DNA of 64,000 bases. Source: Rhinopithecus roxellana. Lineage: Eukaryota; Chordata; Mammalia; Primates; Cercopithecidae. Both the position numbers and the translations under genes were made by a program. Position 1 is the first letter of the stretch. Every line of letters begins with the position of its first letter. The stretch is from positions 86,552,033 through 86,616,032 of the forward strand of contig NC_044550.1 in assembly GCF_007565055.1 (NCBI RefSeq). The letters run 5' to 3'. Positions 24,956-34,754 of the stretch are shown here, piece after piece. A model generated the notes under the pieces. It was given only the letters and a program-made list of their open reading frames with translations. It was not told the DNA's origin and made no database searches.

Positions 24956-26029
24956 GCCAGCATCTTGGGCATTGCCAGATGGAAATCATCTTAAACTACA
25001 TTATAACTTGAGATCACCTGACCAGGCCAGGCTATACATACACAAGGTGCAAATTCATGCAAGACTGTATGTGGCCACAACTTCTAGAGGATTTTTGTTA
25101 TTGTTGTTCTCTTTTTCTCTTCAGCAACAAAGAAACCCCCAACCCCACCTGTTCAGAAAAGGATCCCTCATTTTCTTAAGGAGGGATCCTTTCCTTAACA
25201 GTTCCCATCATCTGCTGGGTGATGGAATGGGTTCCATTCTAGTTTGCTCTCACCCTGGCTTAATGCAGGGAGGATCTTTTATGAAGATTTCCAATATGGA
25301 CAGACCCTAGGTCTTGACTGTTTCCCTTACCTGCATGTTTGATTTTCCTAAGTGTGCAGTGTCAACAATGCCTTCACGGTATAAACAGGTGTGGCACTAC
25401 AATATTTCACTTCCTATTCTGGATATAGTTGGTCAAACAAAAATTGATCTGTGGGGTTCCCCCACTGTTTTTTAATTTCTTTGGTGACGTTTCAAAGATA
25501 ATTTTTAAAAATAGTTTATTTTTTATTATTTCAAAAAGGATTATTTATTCAAATAATATTACCTCAAACCCATTAACTGAACTAATTACTTCACTCAAAT
25601 TGTCAAATTACAAAAGCCAGAGCTTAATAGATTTCATTTACCCACAAACTAAAACAAAGCACTATTCCAAGGCCTCCATTTCTTTGACTGCATGGTAACA
25701 ACTTTTAAAGACTTACTAAGTATTCATCTGTCCATAAAATAGATAGCTAGGAAATGCTGGACTATATTTAAATCTCTTGATATAATAACTACTGTCAGGT
25801 CTCCAAATATCTTTTACCCAACTTTAAAATTATACAGATTTAAACACAGTATTAAAACAAGGAAATCCACGTCTCAATGATTTGATACAGTTATCATAAA
25901 GAGAACAACATTTGTGTTTTTTAAGGATCATTTCACGAGCCTTCCTTATCTATTAAAAAATAAACTATGAATGACTTAAAACAATCAGCTAATCCAGTAT
26001 CTACCAAAAGATAGTAGGCCCTATGTTAC
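24956..26029. other. Intergenic DNA with a hairpin, no gene seen
   Basis: A 112-codon plus frame (24972-25310) and an 89-codon plus frame (25429-25698) occur, but neither has a domain that I recognise. A perfect 12-bp inverted repeat lies at 25158-25192. Confidence 0.45.
25158..25192. repeat. Perfect 12-bp inverted repeat (hairpin)
   Basis: Arms aaaggatccctc (25158-25169) and gagggatccttt (25181-25192) flank an 11-base loop. The arms are exactly complementary. Confidence 0.85.
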
Positions 26030-26765
26030 AGATTCAATTATGTTGCCCAAAAAGGTATTTGACGTTCCAACTCTGATACCTCAGGATTTGAACTCATTTC
26101 AAATAGGGTCATTGCAGATGTAATTAGTTAAATTAAGATGAGGTCATATTGGAGTAGGGTAGGCCCCTAATCCAATATGTTTTATGTCCTTATAACAAGA
26201 GGAGAGACACAAAGGCACATAGGAAGACAGTTTTGTGAAAGTCAGAGGCACAGATTAGAAATATGCTTCTATGAGCCAAGTAACATCACGGGCTACCAGA
26301 AGCTAAAAAACACAAGGAAGATTCCTTTCCTAGAAGCTTTGGAGGCAACAGGGCCCTTCCAACACCTTAGTTTCAATTAATTTCTAGTTCTTTTTTGGTG
26401 GGTTTTTTTTTTTTTTTTTTTTTTTTTTTGACTCTGTCACCCAGGCTGGAGTGCAATGGCGAGATCTTGGTTCGCTGCAACCTCCGCCTTCTGGATTCAA
26501 GCGATTCTCCTGCCCCAGTCTCCCAAGTAGCTGGGATTACAGGAGCCTGCCATGCCTGGCTGATTTTTGTATTTTTACTAGAGACAGGGTTTCACCATGT
26601 TGGCCAGGCTGGTCTTGAACTCCTGACCTCGGATGATGCACCCGCCTCGATCTCCCAAAGTGCTGAGAATACAGGCATGACCAACCATGCCCGGCCTAAA
26701 TTTCTGTTGTTTTTAAGCCATTCAGTTTGTGGTAATTTGTTGCCACGGAGCTAAGAAACTAATGC
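26030..26765 (+). mobile_element. MaLR (MLT1-like) LTR split by an Alu
   Basis: The LTR 5' part covers 26030-26390: gattcaattatgttgcccaa, cattgcagatgtaattagtt, gtaggcccctaatccaatat, gtccttataacaagaggaga. Its 3' end covers 26697-26765: aaatttctgttgtttttaag, gtttgtggtaatttgttgcc, aagaaactaatgcac. The two parts together give the normal order of this family, interrupted only by the antisense Alu. Confidence 0.75.
26400..26696 (-). mobile_element. Alu SINE, antisense, inside the MaLR LTR
   Basis: The + strand has a long poly(T), gactctgtcacccaggctgg, then the complete antisense body ending in accatgcccggcc. Flanks aatttctagttctt (before) and aatttctgttgttt (after) are imperfect direct repeats, consistent with target duplication at the LTR's aaatttctgttgttt site. 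The 119-codon plus frame across this region is an Alu artefact. Confidence 0.9.
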
Positions 26766-27279
26766 ACCCTAGTTTTACATCTTTTGATCAAAGTTATAAT
26801 ACTATCATTTAACATAAAAGTACAGATTGGTAATAAGGTTTGTGTTAAATATTTGTGTATGAACTGTAATTGTTTCAAGGAAGCTTTCTTCTTGGCATTT
26901 GCTTTAGTTCCTCAAAAGGTTGTTAAACACCTTCTTATTTGTAAATTGTGGAGGAAAAATACAGTCTTTGCCCCTTTTTCTTCTTGGAAATAATCCAAAA
27001 CCATTAATAAAAGTAAAAAATCAGAAATTCAAATTCCTTACATTAAGTCAGAAGACATCCATAACCCTAAAGCACATTGCATGAGAATAAACTTCCTAAT
27101 ATAAATGAAAATTACATTGGAAATGAAAGAAGAGGAAGTTAAAGACACCCACAATTGCAGATCTGAGACAACTGAAAATTGCTTTCTAAAATAAGTGGTC
27201 ACATCCTGAGGAGCAAATCCATTTGAGAAAAAGGGAGATAAAGTGCTTATTCTGACAGCAGAAGCACCCTGAACCACAT
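26766..27279. other. Intergenic DNA, no gene seen
   Basis: AT-rich; nothing recognisable. Confidence 0.5.
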
Positions 27280-27740
27280 TTTTTTTCTTTTTTTTTTTTT
27301 TTATTATACTTTAAGTTCTAGGGTACATGTGCATAACGTGCAGGTTTGTTACATATGTATATTTGTGCCATGTTGGTGTGCTGCACCCATCAACTCGTCA
27401 GCACCCATCAATTCATCATTTATATCATGTATAACTCCCCAATGCAATCCGTCCCCCCTCCCCCCTCCCCATGATAGGCCCCGGTGTGTGATGTTCCCCT
27501 TCCCGAGTCCAAGTGATCTCATTGTTCAGTTCCCACCTATGAGTGAGAACATGCGGTGTTTGGTTTTCTGTTCTTGTGATAGTTTGCTAAGAATGATGGT
27601 TTCCAGCTGCATCCATGTCCCTAAAAGGATGCAAACTCATCCTTTGTTATGGCTGCATAGTATTCCATGGTGTATATGTGCCACATTTTCTTAATCCAGT
27701 CTGTCACAGATGGACATTTGGGTTGATTCCAAGTCATTTT
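27280..27740 (-). mobile_element. Young L1, antisense, 5'-truncated 3' end
   Basis: A poly(T) tract (about 27281-27302) is followed by the reverse complement of the L1 3'UTR and ORF2 C-terminus up to tttgggttgattccaag. It is nearly identical to the 3' end of the full-length L1 at 28568-34750 and shares its 18-bp 3'UTR duplication (27381-27416), so both belong to the same young subfamily. The 121-codon plus frame here is antisense to L1. Flanks cattttttt and catttttgc may be a short target duplication, but the poly(T) obscures this. Confidence 0.9.
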
Positions 27741-28244
27741 TGCAAGGTCTCAAGAATCTGGAAGGTGGAAATAGATGAGGAATCTCACAGATAATTCATA
27801 TTTTCAGTTGACCTAGAATTATTTGACCTCCAGTTGAAGCAGAGATAAGAACCGCTACTCAACAAAGTGAGTTGCCCTTCAGTGTGGAAATAAACTGGCT
27901 AGGAGAAATAAAGGCTAAAAGCTTTCACGCACATACACAAATTTGTGTCATTACAAGTGTTTCCCATTCACCTGGAACACTGCTCTGGCTACTCTCACAT
28001 ACAAACTTCCTTATAAATTGCTGGTCTGGGAAGAATTCACCACATTAAAGTGAATAAAAATTTAAAAATGAACTAACACATAAGTTATACAAAACTACTG
28101 CAGTAACAAAATGGAAAAGGTATAAAAAGATATGGCAGATTAATGACAAAAGAAAAATGTTGCTAAGGAAAAAAAAAATGTTGCCACACAACATTATAAA
28201 TATTTTGACTAAATATATTGCCTAAGAAGATTTTGGGGTCAACC
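27741..28244. other. Intergenic DNA, no gene seen
   Basis: AT-rich, no recognisable element between two L1 insertions. Confidence 0.5.
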
Positions 28245-28567
28245 ACTTAAAATGGCTGTCATTAAAAAGTCAGGAAACAACAGATGCTGGTAAAGATGTG
28301 GAGAAATAGAAACGCTTTTACACTGTTGGTGGGAGTGTAAATTAGTTCAACCATTATGGAAGACAGTGTGATGATTTCTCATGGATTTAGAACAAGAAAT
28401 ACCATTTGATCCAGCAATCCCATTATTGGGTATATACCCAAAGGATCATAAATCATTCTACTATAAAGACACATGCACATGTATGTTTATTGCAGCACTA
28501 CTCACAATAGCAAAGACTTGGAACCAACTCAAATGCCCATCAATGATAGACCAGATAAAGAAAATGA
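28245..28567 (+). mobile_element. Older L1 3' fragment, left half (host of the nested L1)
   Basis: From tggctgtcattaaaaagtca this is L1 ORF2 C-terminal sequence (gatgctggtaaagatgtgga, cgcttttacactgttggtgg, gatccagcaatcccattatt), interrupted after caatgatagaccagataaag and continuing at 34751. The copy is older than the insert; its ORF2 frame is broken. Confidence 0.9.
28561..28567 (+). repeat. Target-site duplication of the full-length L1, left copy
   Basis: aaaatga immediately before the L1 5' G-run. The same seven bases lie at 34748-34754 at the end of the poly(A). Allowing one mismatch the match extends left to 11 bases (aaagaaaatga against aaaaaaaatga). Cleavage TTTT/C on the bottom strand would fit the L1 endonuclease preference. 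Confidence 0.75.
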
Positions 28568-29601
28568 GGGGGGCGGAGCAAGATGGCCGAATAGGAACAG
28601 CTCCAGTCTCCAACTCCCAGCGCGAGCGACACAGAAGACCGGTGATTTCTGCATTTTCAACTGAGGTACTGGGGTCATCTCACTAGGGAGAGCCGGACAA
28701 TCGGTGCTGGTCAGCTGCTGCAGCCTGACCAGCGAGAGCTGAAGCAGGGCGAGGCATCGCCTCACCTGGAAGCGCAAGGGGGAAGGGGATCCGTTTTCCT
28801 AGCCAGGGGAACTGAGACACACAACACCTGGAAAATCGGGTAACTCCCACCCCAATACTGCGCTGTAAGCATACAGGCACACCAGGAGAATATATCCCAA
28901 TCCTGGCCGGGAGGGTCCCACGCCCACGAAGCCTCCCTCACTGCTAACACAGCAGTCTGCCGAGATCTATCCGCAAGGCAGCAGCGAGGCTGGGGGAGGG
29001 GCGCCCGCCATTGCTGATGCTTAAGTAGGTAAACAAAGCCGCTGGGAAGCTCGAACTGGGTGGAGCTCACAGCAGCTCAAGGAAGCCTGCCTGTCTCTGT
29101 AGTCTCCACCTCTGGGGACAGCGCACAGCTGAAGACCAACAGGGGAAGTAGCGGGAGCCGGTGCAGACGCGAACGACTCTGTCTGACAGCTTTGGGGAGA
29201 GCCGTGGATCTCCCAACGCGGAGGTTGAGATCTGAGAACGGACAGACTGCCTGCTCAGGTGTGTCCCTGACCCCTGAGTAGCCTAGCTGGGAGAAATCCC
29301 CCACTAGGGGCAGTCTGACACCCCACACCTCACAGGGTGGAGTACACCCCTGAGAGGAAACTTCCAAAGGAAGAATCAGACAGGTACACTCGCTGTTCAG
29401 CAATATTCTATCTTCGGCAACCTCTGCTGCTGATACCCAGGCAAACAGGATCTGAAGTGGACCTCAAGCAATCTCCAACAGACCAACAGACAGTCCTTCT
29501 GACTGTCAGAAGGAAAACTATCAAACAGGAAGGACACCTATACCAAAACCCCATCAGTACGTCACCACCATCAAAGACCAGAGACAGATAAAACCACAAA
29601 G
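28568..29601 (+). promoter_or_regulatory. L1 5'UTR with internal promoter
   Basis: CpG-rich for this window, about 1.03 kb. The L1 5'UTR carries an internal RNA polymerase II promoter. A YY1-type site (caagatggccg) is at 28579-28589, near the start as in human L1, where it positions transcription initiation. The several 60-108 codon frames on both strands here are low-stop artefacts of CpG-rich DNA. The primate antisense ORF0 start is present at 29011 (minus) but closes after 14 codons. Confidence 0.85.
28967..29011 (-). pseudogene. ORF0: L1 ORF0 remnant, early stop
   Basis: Primate L1s carry a short antisense frame, ORF0, in the 5'UTR, starting at an ATG within the complement of gcccgccattgc. 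Here the ATG (29011-29009) and the first codons (reading M-A-G-A-P-P-P-A-S-L) are kept, but a TAG at 28969-28967 ends the frame after 14 codons; human ORF0 is about 70. The identification rests on my recollection of the ORF0 start, not an alignment. A different, longer minus frame (28762-29070) overlaps in another phase and is not ORF0. Confidence 0.5.
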
Positions 29602-30675
29602 ATGGGGAAGAAGCAGGGCAGAAAAGCTGGAAATTCAAAAAATAAGAGCGCATCTCCCCCTGCAAAGGAGCGCAGCCCATCGCCAGCAACAGATCAAAGC
29701 TGGTCAGAGAATGACTTGGACGAGAGGAGAGAAGAAGGCTTCAGTCCATCAAACTTATCAGAGCTAAAGGAGGAATTACGTACCCAGTGCAAAGAAACTA
29801 AAAATCTTGAAAAAAGAGTGGAAGAATTGACAGCTAGACTAATTAATGCAGAGAAGATCATAAACGAAATGACAGAGATGAAAACCATGACACGAGAAAT
29901 ACGTGACAAATGCACAAGCTTCAGTAACCGACTCGATCAACTGGAAGAAAGAGTATCAGCGATTGAAGATCAAATGAATGAAATGAAGCGAGAAGAGAAA
30001 CCAAAAGAAAAAAGAAGAAAAAGAAATGAGCAAAGCCTGCAAGAAGTATGGGATTACGTAAAAAGACCAAATCTACGTCTGATTGGGGTGCCTGAAAGTG
30101 AGGGGGAAAATGGAACCAACTTGGAAAACACTCTTCAGGATATCATCCAGGAGAACTTCCCCAACCTAGTAGGGCAGGCCAACATTCAAATTCAGGAAAT
30201 ACAGAGAACGCCACAAAGATACTCCTCCAGAAGAGCAACTCCAAGACACATCATTGCCAGATTCACCAAAGTTGAAATGAAGGAAAAAATCTTAAGGGCA
30301 GCCAGAGAGAAAGGTCGGGTTACCCACAAAGGGAAGCCCATCAGACTAACAGCAGATCTCTCGGCAGAAACTCTACAAGCCAGAAGAGAGTGGGGGCCAA
30401 TATTCAACGATCTTAAAGAAAAGAATTTTCAACCCAGAATTTCATATCCAGCCAAACTAAGTTTCGTAAGTGAAGGAGAAATAAAATCCTTTACAGATAA
30501 GCAAATGCTTAGAGATTTTGTCACCACCAGGCCTGCCTTACAAGAGACCCTGGAGGAAGCCCTAAACATGGAAAGGAACAACCGGTACCAGCCATCGCAA
30601 AAACATTGGCAAAATGTAAAGACCATCGAGGCTAGGAAGAAACTGCATCGACTAACGAGCAAAATAACCAGTTAA
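29602..30675 (+). CDS. ORF1: L1 ORF1 protein, RNA-binding chaperone, with altered C-terminus
   Basis: ORF1p is a trimeric RNA-binding nucleic-acid chaperone that coats L1 RNA in cytoplasmic particles. The frame has 357 codons; human ORF1p has 338. Visible: a basic, Ser-Pro-rich N-terminus (residues 1-35, with SPPAKERSPSP-type proline-directed sites), a heptad coiled coil (about 50-150), an RRM (about 155-250, with WDYVKRPNLRLIGVPE and TPRHIIARF), and a C-terminal domain with REKGRV, ARREWGPIF and SYPAKLSF. Up to His335 the register equals human ORF1p. After it an extra base (about 30607) replaces the usual three last residues by 22 others, reading through the inter-ORF spacer to a TAA at 30673, only 7 bases before ORF2. 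Start chosen: ATG in the usual acaaagATGGGGAAG context. Confidence 0.9.
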   Translation: MGKKQGRKAGNSKNKSASPPAKERSPSPATDQSWSENDLDERREEGFSPSNLSELKEELRTQCKETKNLEKRVEELTARLINAEKIINEMTEMKTMTREIRDKCTSFSNRLDQLEERVSAIEDQMNEMKREEKPKEKRRKRNEQSLQEVWDYVKRPNLRLIGVPESEGENGTNLENTLQDIIQENFPNLVGQANIQIQEIQRTPQRYSSRRATPRHIIARFTKVEMKEKILRAAREKGRVTHKGKPIRLTADLSAETLQARREWGPIFNDLKEKNFQPRISYPAKLSFVSEGEIKSFTDKQMLRDFVTTRPALQETLEEALNMERNNRYQPSQKHWQNVKTIEARKKLHRLTSKITS

Positions 30676-30682
30676 TATCATA

Positions 30683-31621
30683 ATGGCAGGATCAAGTTCA
30701 CACATAACAATATTAACCTTAAATGTTAATGGACTAAATGCTCCAATTAAAAGACACAGACTGGCAAACTGGATAAAGAGTCAAGACCCATCAGTCTGCT
30801 GTATTCAGGAGACCCATCTCACATGCAGAGACATACATAGGCTCAAAATAAAGGGATGGAGGAAGATCTACCAAGCAAATGGAGAACAAAAAAAAGCAGG
30901 GGTTGCAATCCTTGTCTCTGATAAAACAGACTTTAAACCATCAAAGATCAAAAGAGACAAAGAAGGCCATTACATAATGGTAAAGGGATCAATTCAACAG
31001 GAAGAGCTAACTCTCCTAAATATATATGCACCCAATACAGGAGCACCCAGATTCAGAAAGCAAGTCCTTAGAGACTTACAAAGAGACTTAGACTCCCATA
31101 CAATAATAATGGGAGACTTCAACACTCCGCTGTCAACATTAGACAGATCAACGAGACAGAAAGTTAACAAGGATATCCAGGAATTGAACTCATCTCTGCA
31201 CCAAGCGGACCTAATAGACATCTATAGAACTCTCCACCCCAAATCAACAGAATATACATTCTTCTCAGCACCACATCGCACTTATTCCAAAATTGACCAC
31301 ATAATTGGAAGTAAAGCACTCCTCAGCAAATGTAAAAGAACAGAAATTATAACAAACTGTCTCTCAGACCACAGTGCAATCAAACTAGAACTCAGGACTA
31401 AGAAACTCAATCGAAACCGCTCAACTACATGGAAACTGAACAACCTGCTCCTGAATGACTACTGGGTACATAACGAAATGAAAGCAGAAATAAAGATGTT
31501 CTTTGAAACCAATGAGAACAAAGATACAACATACCAGAATCTCTGGGACACATTTAAAGCAGTGTGTAGAGGGAAATTTATAGCACTAAATGCCCACAAG
31601 AGAAAGCATGGAAAGATCTAA
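30683..31621 (+). pseudogene. ORF2: L1 ORF2, endonuclease part (before frameshift)
   Basis: The first 312 codons of ORF2. They encode the APE-like endonuclease that nicks target DNA for target-primed reverse transcription. Asn14 and Glu43 are in the human positions. IYAPN, the MGDFN catalytic motif, SKIDHI and the SDHSAI histidine motif follow in order, so the roughly 240-residue domain looks intact. An extra T at about 31609 (gcatggaaag, where related copies lack it) shifts the frame near codon 309 and a TAA ends it at 31621. A truncated endonuclease-only product is conceivable; a full ORF2p is not. Confidence 0.92.
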
Positions 31622-34511
31622 AATTGACACTCTAACATCACAATTAAAAGAACTAGAGAGGCAAGAGCAAACACATTCAAAAGCTAGCAGAAGGCAAGAA
31701 ATAACTAAGATCAGAGCCGAACTGAAGGAGATAGAGACACAAAAAACCCTCCAAAAAATCAATGAATCCAGGAGTTGGTTTTTTGAAAAGATCAACAAAA
31801 TTGACAGACCGCTAGCAAGGCTAATAAAGAAGAAAAGAGAGAGGAATCAAATAGATGCAATAAAAAATGATAAAGGGGATATCACCACTGACCCCACAGA
31901 AATACAAACTACCATCAGAGAATACTATAAACGCCTCTACGCAAATCAACTAGAAAATCTAGAAGAAATGGATAATTTCCTGGACACTTACACTCTCCCA
32001 AGGCTAAACCAGGAAGAAGTTGAATCCCTGAATAGACCAATAGCAGGCTCTGAAATTGAGGCAAAAATTAATAGCCTACCCACCAAAAAAAGTCCAGGAC
32101 CAGATGGATTCACAGCTGAATTCTACCATAGGTACAAGGAGGAGCTGGTAACATTCCTTCTGAAACTATTCCAATCAATAGAAAAAGAGGGAATCCTCCC
32201 TAACTCATTTTATGAGGCCAACATCATCCTGATGCCAAAGCCTGGCAGAGACACATCAAAAAAAGAGAATTTTAGACCAATATCCCTGATGAACATTGAT
32301 GCAAAAATTCTCAATAAAATACTGGCAAACCGGATTCAGCAGCACATCAAAAAGCTTATCCACCATGATCAAGTGGGCTTCATCCCTGGGATGCAAGGCT
32401 GGTTCAACATTCGCAAATCAATAAACGTAATCCAGCATATAAACAGAACCAAAGACAAGAACCACATGATTGTCTCAATAGATGCAGAAAAGGCTTTTGA
32501 CAAAATTCAACAGCCCTTCATGCTAAAAACGCTCAATAAATTCGGTATTGATGGAACGTATCTCAAAATAATAAGAGCTATTTATGACAAACCCAAAGCT
32601 AATATCATACTGAATGGGCAAACACTGGAAAAATTCCCTTTGAAAACTGGCACAAGACAGGGATGCCCTCTCTCACCACTCCTATTCAACATAGTGTTGG
32701 AAGTTCTGGCTAGGGCAATCAGGCAAGAGAAAGAAATCAAGGGTATCCAGTTAGGAAAAGAAGAAGTCAAATTGTCCCTGTTTGCAGATGACATGATTGT
32801 ATATTTAGAAAACCCCATCATCTCAGCCCAAAATCTCCTTAAGCTGATAAGCAACTTCAGCAAAGTTTCAGGATACAAAATTAATGTGCAAAAATCACAA
32901 GCATTCTTATACACCAGTAACAGACAAGCAGAGAGCCAAATCAGGAATGAACTTCCATTCACAATTGCTTCAAAGAGAATAAAATACCTAGGAATCCAGC
33001 TTACAAGGGATGTCAAGGACCTCTTCAAGGAGAACTACAAACCACTGCTCAGTGAAATAAAAGAGGACACAAACAAATGGAAGAACATACCATGCTCATG
33101 GATAGGAAGAATCAATATTGTGAAAATGGCCATACTCCCCAAGGTTATTTATAGATTCAATGCCATCCCCATCAAGCTACCAATGACTTTCTTCACAGAA
33201 TTGGAAAAAACTGCTTTAAAGTTCATATGGAACCAAAAAAGGGCCCGCATTGCCAAGACAATCCTAAGTCAAAAGGACAAAGCTGGAGGCGTCACGCTAC
33301 CTGACTTCAAACTATACTACAAGGCTACAGTCACCAAAACAGCATGGTACTGGTACCAAAACAGAGATATAGACCAATGGAACAGAACAGAGTCCTCAGA
33401 AATAATACCACACATCTACAGCCATCTGATCTTTGACAAACCTGAGAGAAACAAGAAATGGGGAAAGGATTCCCTATTTAATAAATGGTGCTGGGAAAAT
33501 TGGCTAGCCATAAGTAGAAAGCTGAAACTGGATCCTTTCCTTACCCCTTATACGAAGATTAATTCAAGATGGATTAGAGACTTAAATGTTAGACCTAATA
33601 CCATAAAAACCCTAGAAGAAAATCTAGGTAGTACCATTCAGGACATAGGCATGGGCAAGGACTTCATGTCTAAAACACCAAAAGCAACGGCAGCAAAAGC
33701 AAAAATTGACAAATGGGATCTAATTAAACTAAAGAGCTTTTGCACAGCAAAAGAAACTACCATCAGAGTGAACAGGCAACCTACAGAATGGGAGAAAATT
33801 TTTGCAACCTACTCATCTGACAAAGGGCTAATATCCAGAATCTACAAAGAACTCAAACAAATATACGAGAAAAAAACAAACAACCCCATCAAAAAGTGGG
33901 GAAAGGATATGAATAGACATTTCTCAAAAGAAGATATTCATACAGCCAACAGACACATGAAAAAATGCTCATCATCACTCGCCATCAGAGAAATGCAAAT
34001 CAAAACCACAATGAGATACCATCTCACACCAGTTAGAATGGCAATCATTAAGAAGTCAGGAAACAACAGGTGTTGGAGAGGATGTGGAGAAATAGGAACA
34101 CTTTTACACTGTTGGTGGGATTGTAAACTAGTTCAACCATTATGGAAAACAGTATGGCAATTCCTCAAGGATCTAGAACTAGATGTACCATATGACCCAG
34201 CCATCCCACTACTGGGTATATACCCAAAGGATTATAAATTATTCTACTACAAAGACACATGTACACGTATGTTTATTGCGGCACTATTCACAATAGCAAA
34301 GACTTGGAATCAACCCAAATGTCCATCTGTGACAGACTGGATTAAGAAAATGTGGCACATATACACCATGGAATACTATGCAGCCATAAAAAAGGATGAG
34401 TTTGCGTCCTTTGTAGGGACATGGATGCAGCTGGAAACCATCATTCTTAGCAAACTATCACAAGAACAGAAAACCAAACACCGCATGTTCTCACTCATAG
34501 GTGGGAACTGA
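31590..34511 (+). pseudogene. ORF2: L1 ORF2, reverse transcriptase and Cys-rich part (after frameshift)
   Basis: 973 open codons, overlapping the previous frame by about 30 bases; the first few are out of the native frame. Together the two pieces span 3829 bases, one more than 1276 codons. Present: KKSPGPDGFTAEFY, NFRPISLMN, motif A SIDAEKAFD, TGTRQGCPLSP, the catalytic FADD box with MIVYLENP (near 32785), the thumb region, and the C-terminal C-x3-C-x7-H-x4-C motif (CWRGCGEIGTLLHCWWDC, near 34070-34125). All key RT residues that I can see are intact. The open ATG at 31590 is not the ORF2 start. It ends at TGA 34509-34511. Confidence 0.93.
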
Positions 34512-34750
34512 ACAATGAGATCACTTGGACTCGGGAAGGGGAATATCACGCACTGGGGCCTATCATGGGGAGGGGGGAGGAGGGAGGGATTGCATTGGGG
34601 AGTTATACAAGATATAAATGATGAATTGATGGGTGCTGACGAGTTGATGGGTGCAGCACACCAACATGGCATAAGTATACATATGTAACAAACCTGCACG
34701 TTATGCACATGTACCCTAGAACTTAAAGTATAATTAAAAAAAAAAAAAAA
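34512..34750 (+). other. L1 3'UTR with G-rich tract, 18-bp duplication and poly(A)
   Basis: A G-rich run at 34566-34589 (four or more G-tracts, a G-quadruplex candidate typical of L1 3'UTRs). Then an imperfect tandem pair at 34623-34640 and 34641-34658 (gaattgatgggtgctgac and gagttgatgggtgcagca). Then the acatatgtaacaaacctgca end, an aattaaa-type polyadenylation signal near 34730 and an A tail. Confidence 0.85.
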
Positions 34751-34754
34751 ATGA
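34748..34754 (+). repeat. Target-site duplication of the full-length L1, right copy
   Basis: aaaatga, matching 28561-28567. Its first bases merge with the poly(A) tail. Confidence 0.75.

Larger units (their letters stand above)
28568..34750 (+). mobile_element. Full-length young L1 (LINE-1)
   Basis: About 6.18 kb: G-rich start, 5'UTR (28568-29601), ORF1 (29602-30675), ORF2 (30683-34511, one frameshift), 3'UTR with a G-rich tract (34512-34735) and poly(A) to 34750. Low divergence, long open frames, a retained 5' YY1-type site and a flanking duplication mark a recent insertion. Many codons match the human L1PA consensus, but the 5'UTR middle, the ORF1 N-terminal half and the 3'UTR differ, consistent with an Old World monkey L1 branch. 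Probably not mobile by itself because ORF2 is split. Confidence 0.95.

Noticed and set aside
26395..26754. A 119-codon plus frame resembling Alu-derived proteins in databases
   Set aside because: It is translation through an antisense Alu and its LTR flank. The same holds for 9228-9488, 56082-56423, 23345-23569, 16332-16547 and 60962-61153.
28762..29070. A 102-codon antisense frame in the L1 5'UTR as ORF0
   Set aside because: Its phase differs from the ATG that matches the ORF0 start, so it is probably incidental.
32582..33028. A 148-codon minus frame inside L1 ORF2
   Set aside because: Shadow of the reverse-transcriptase frame; no independent evidence.
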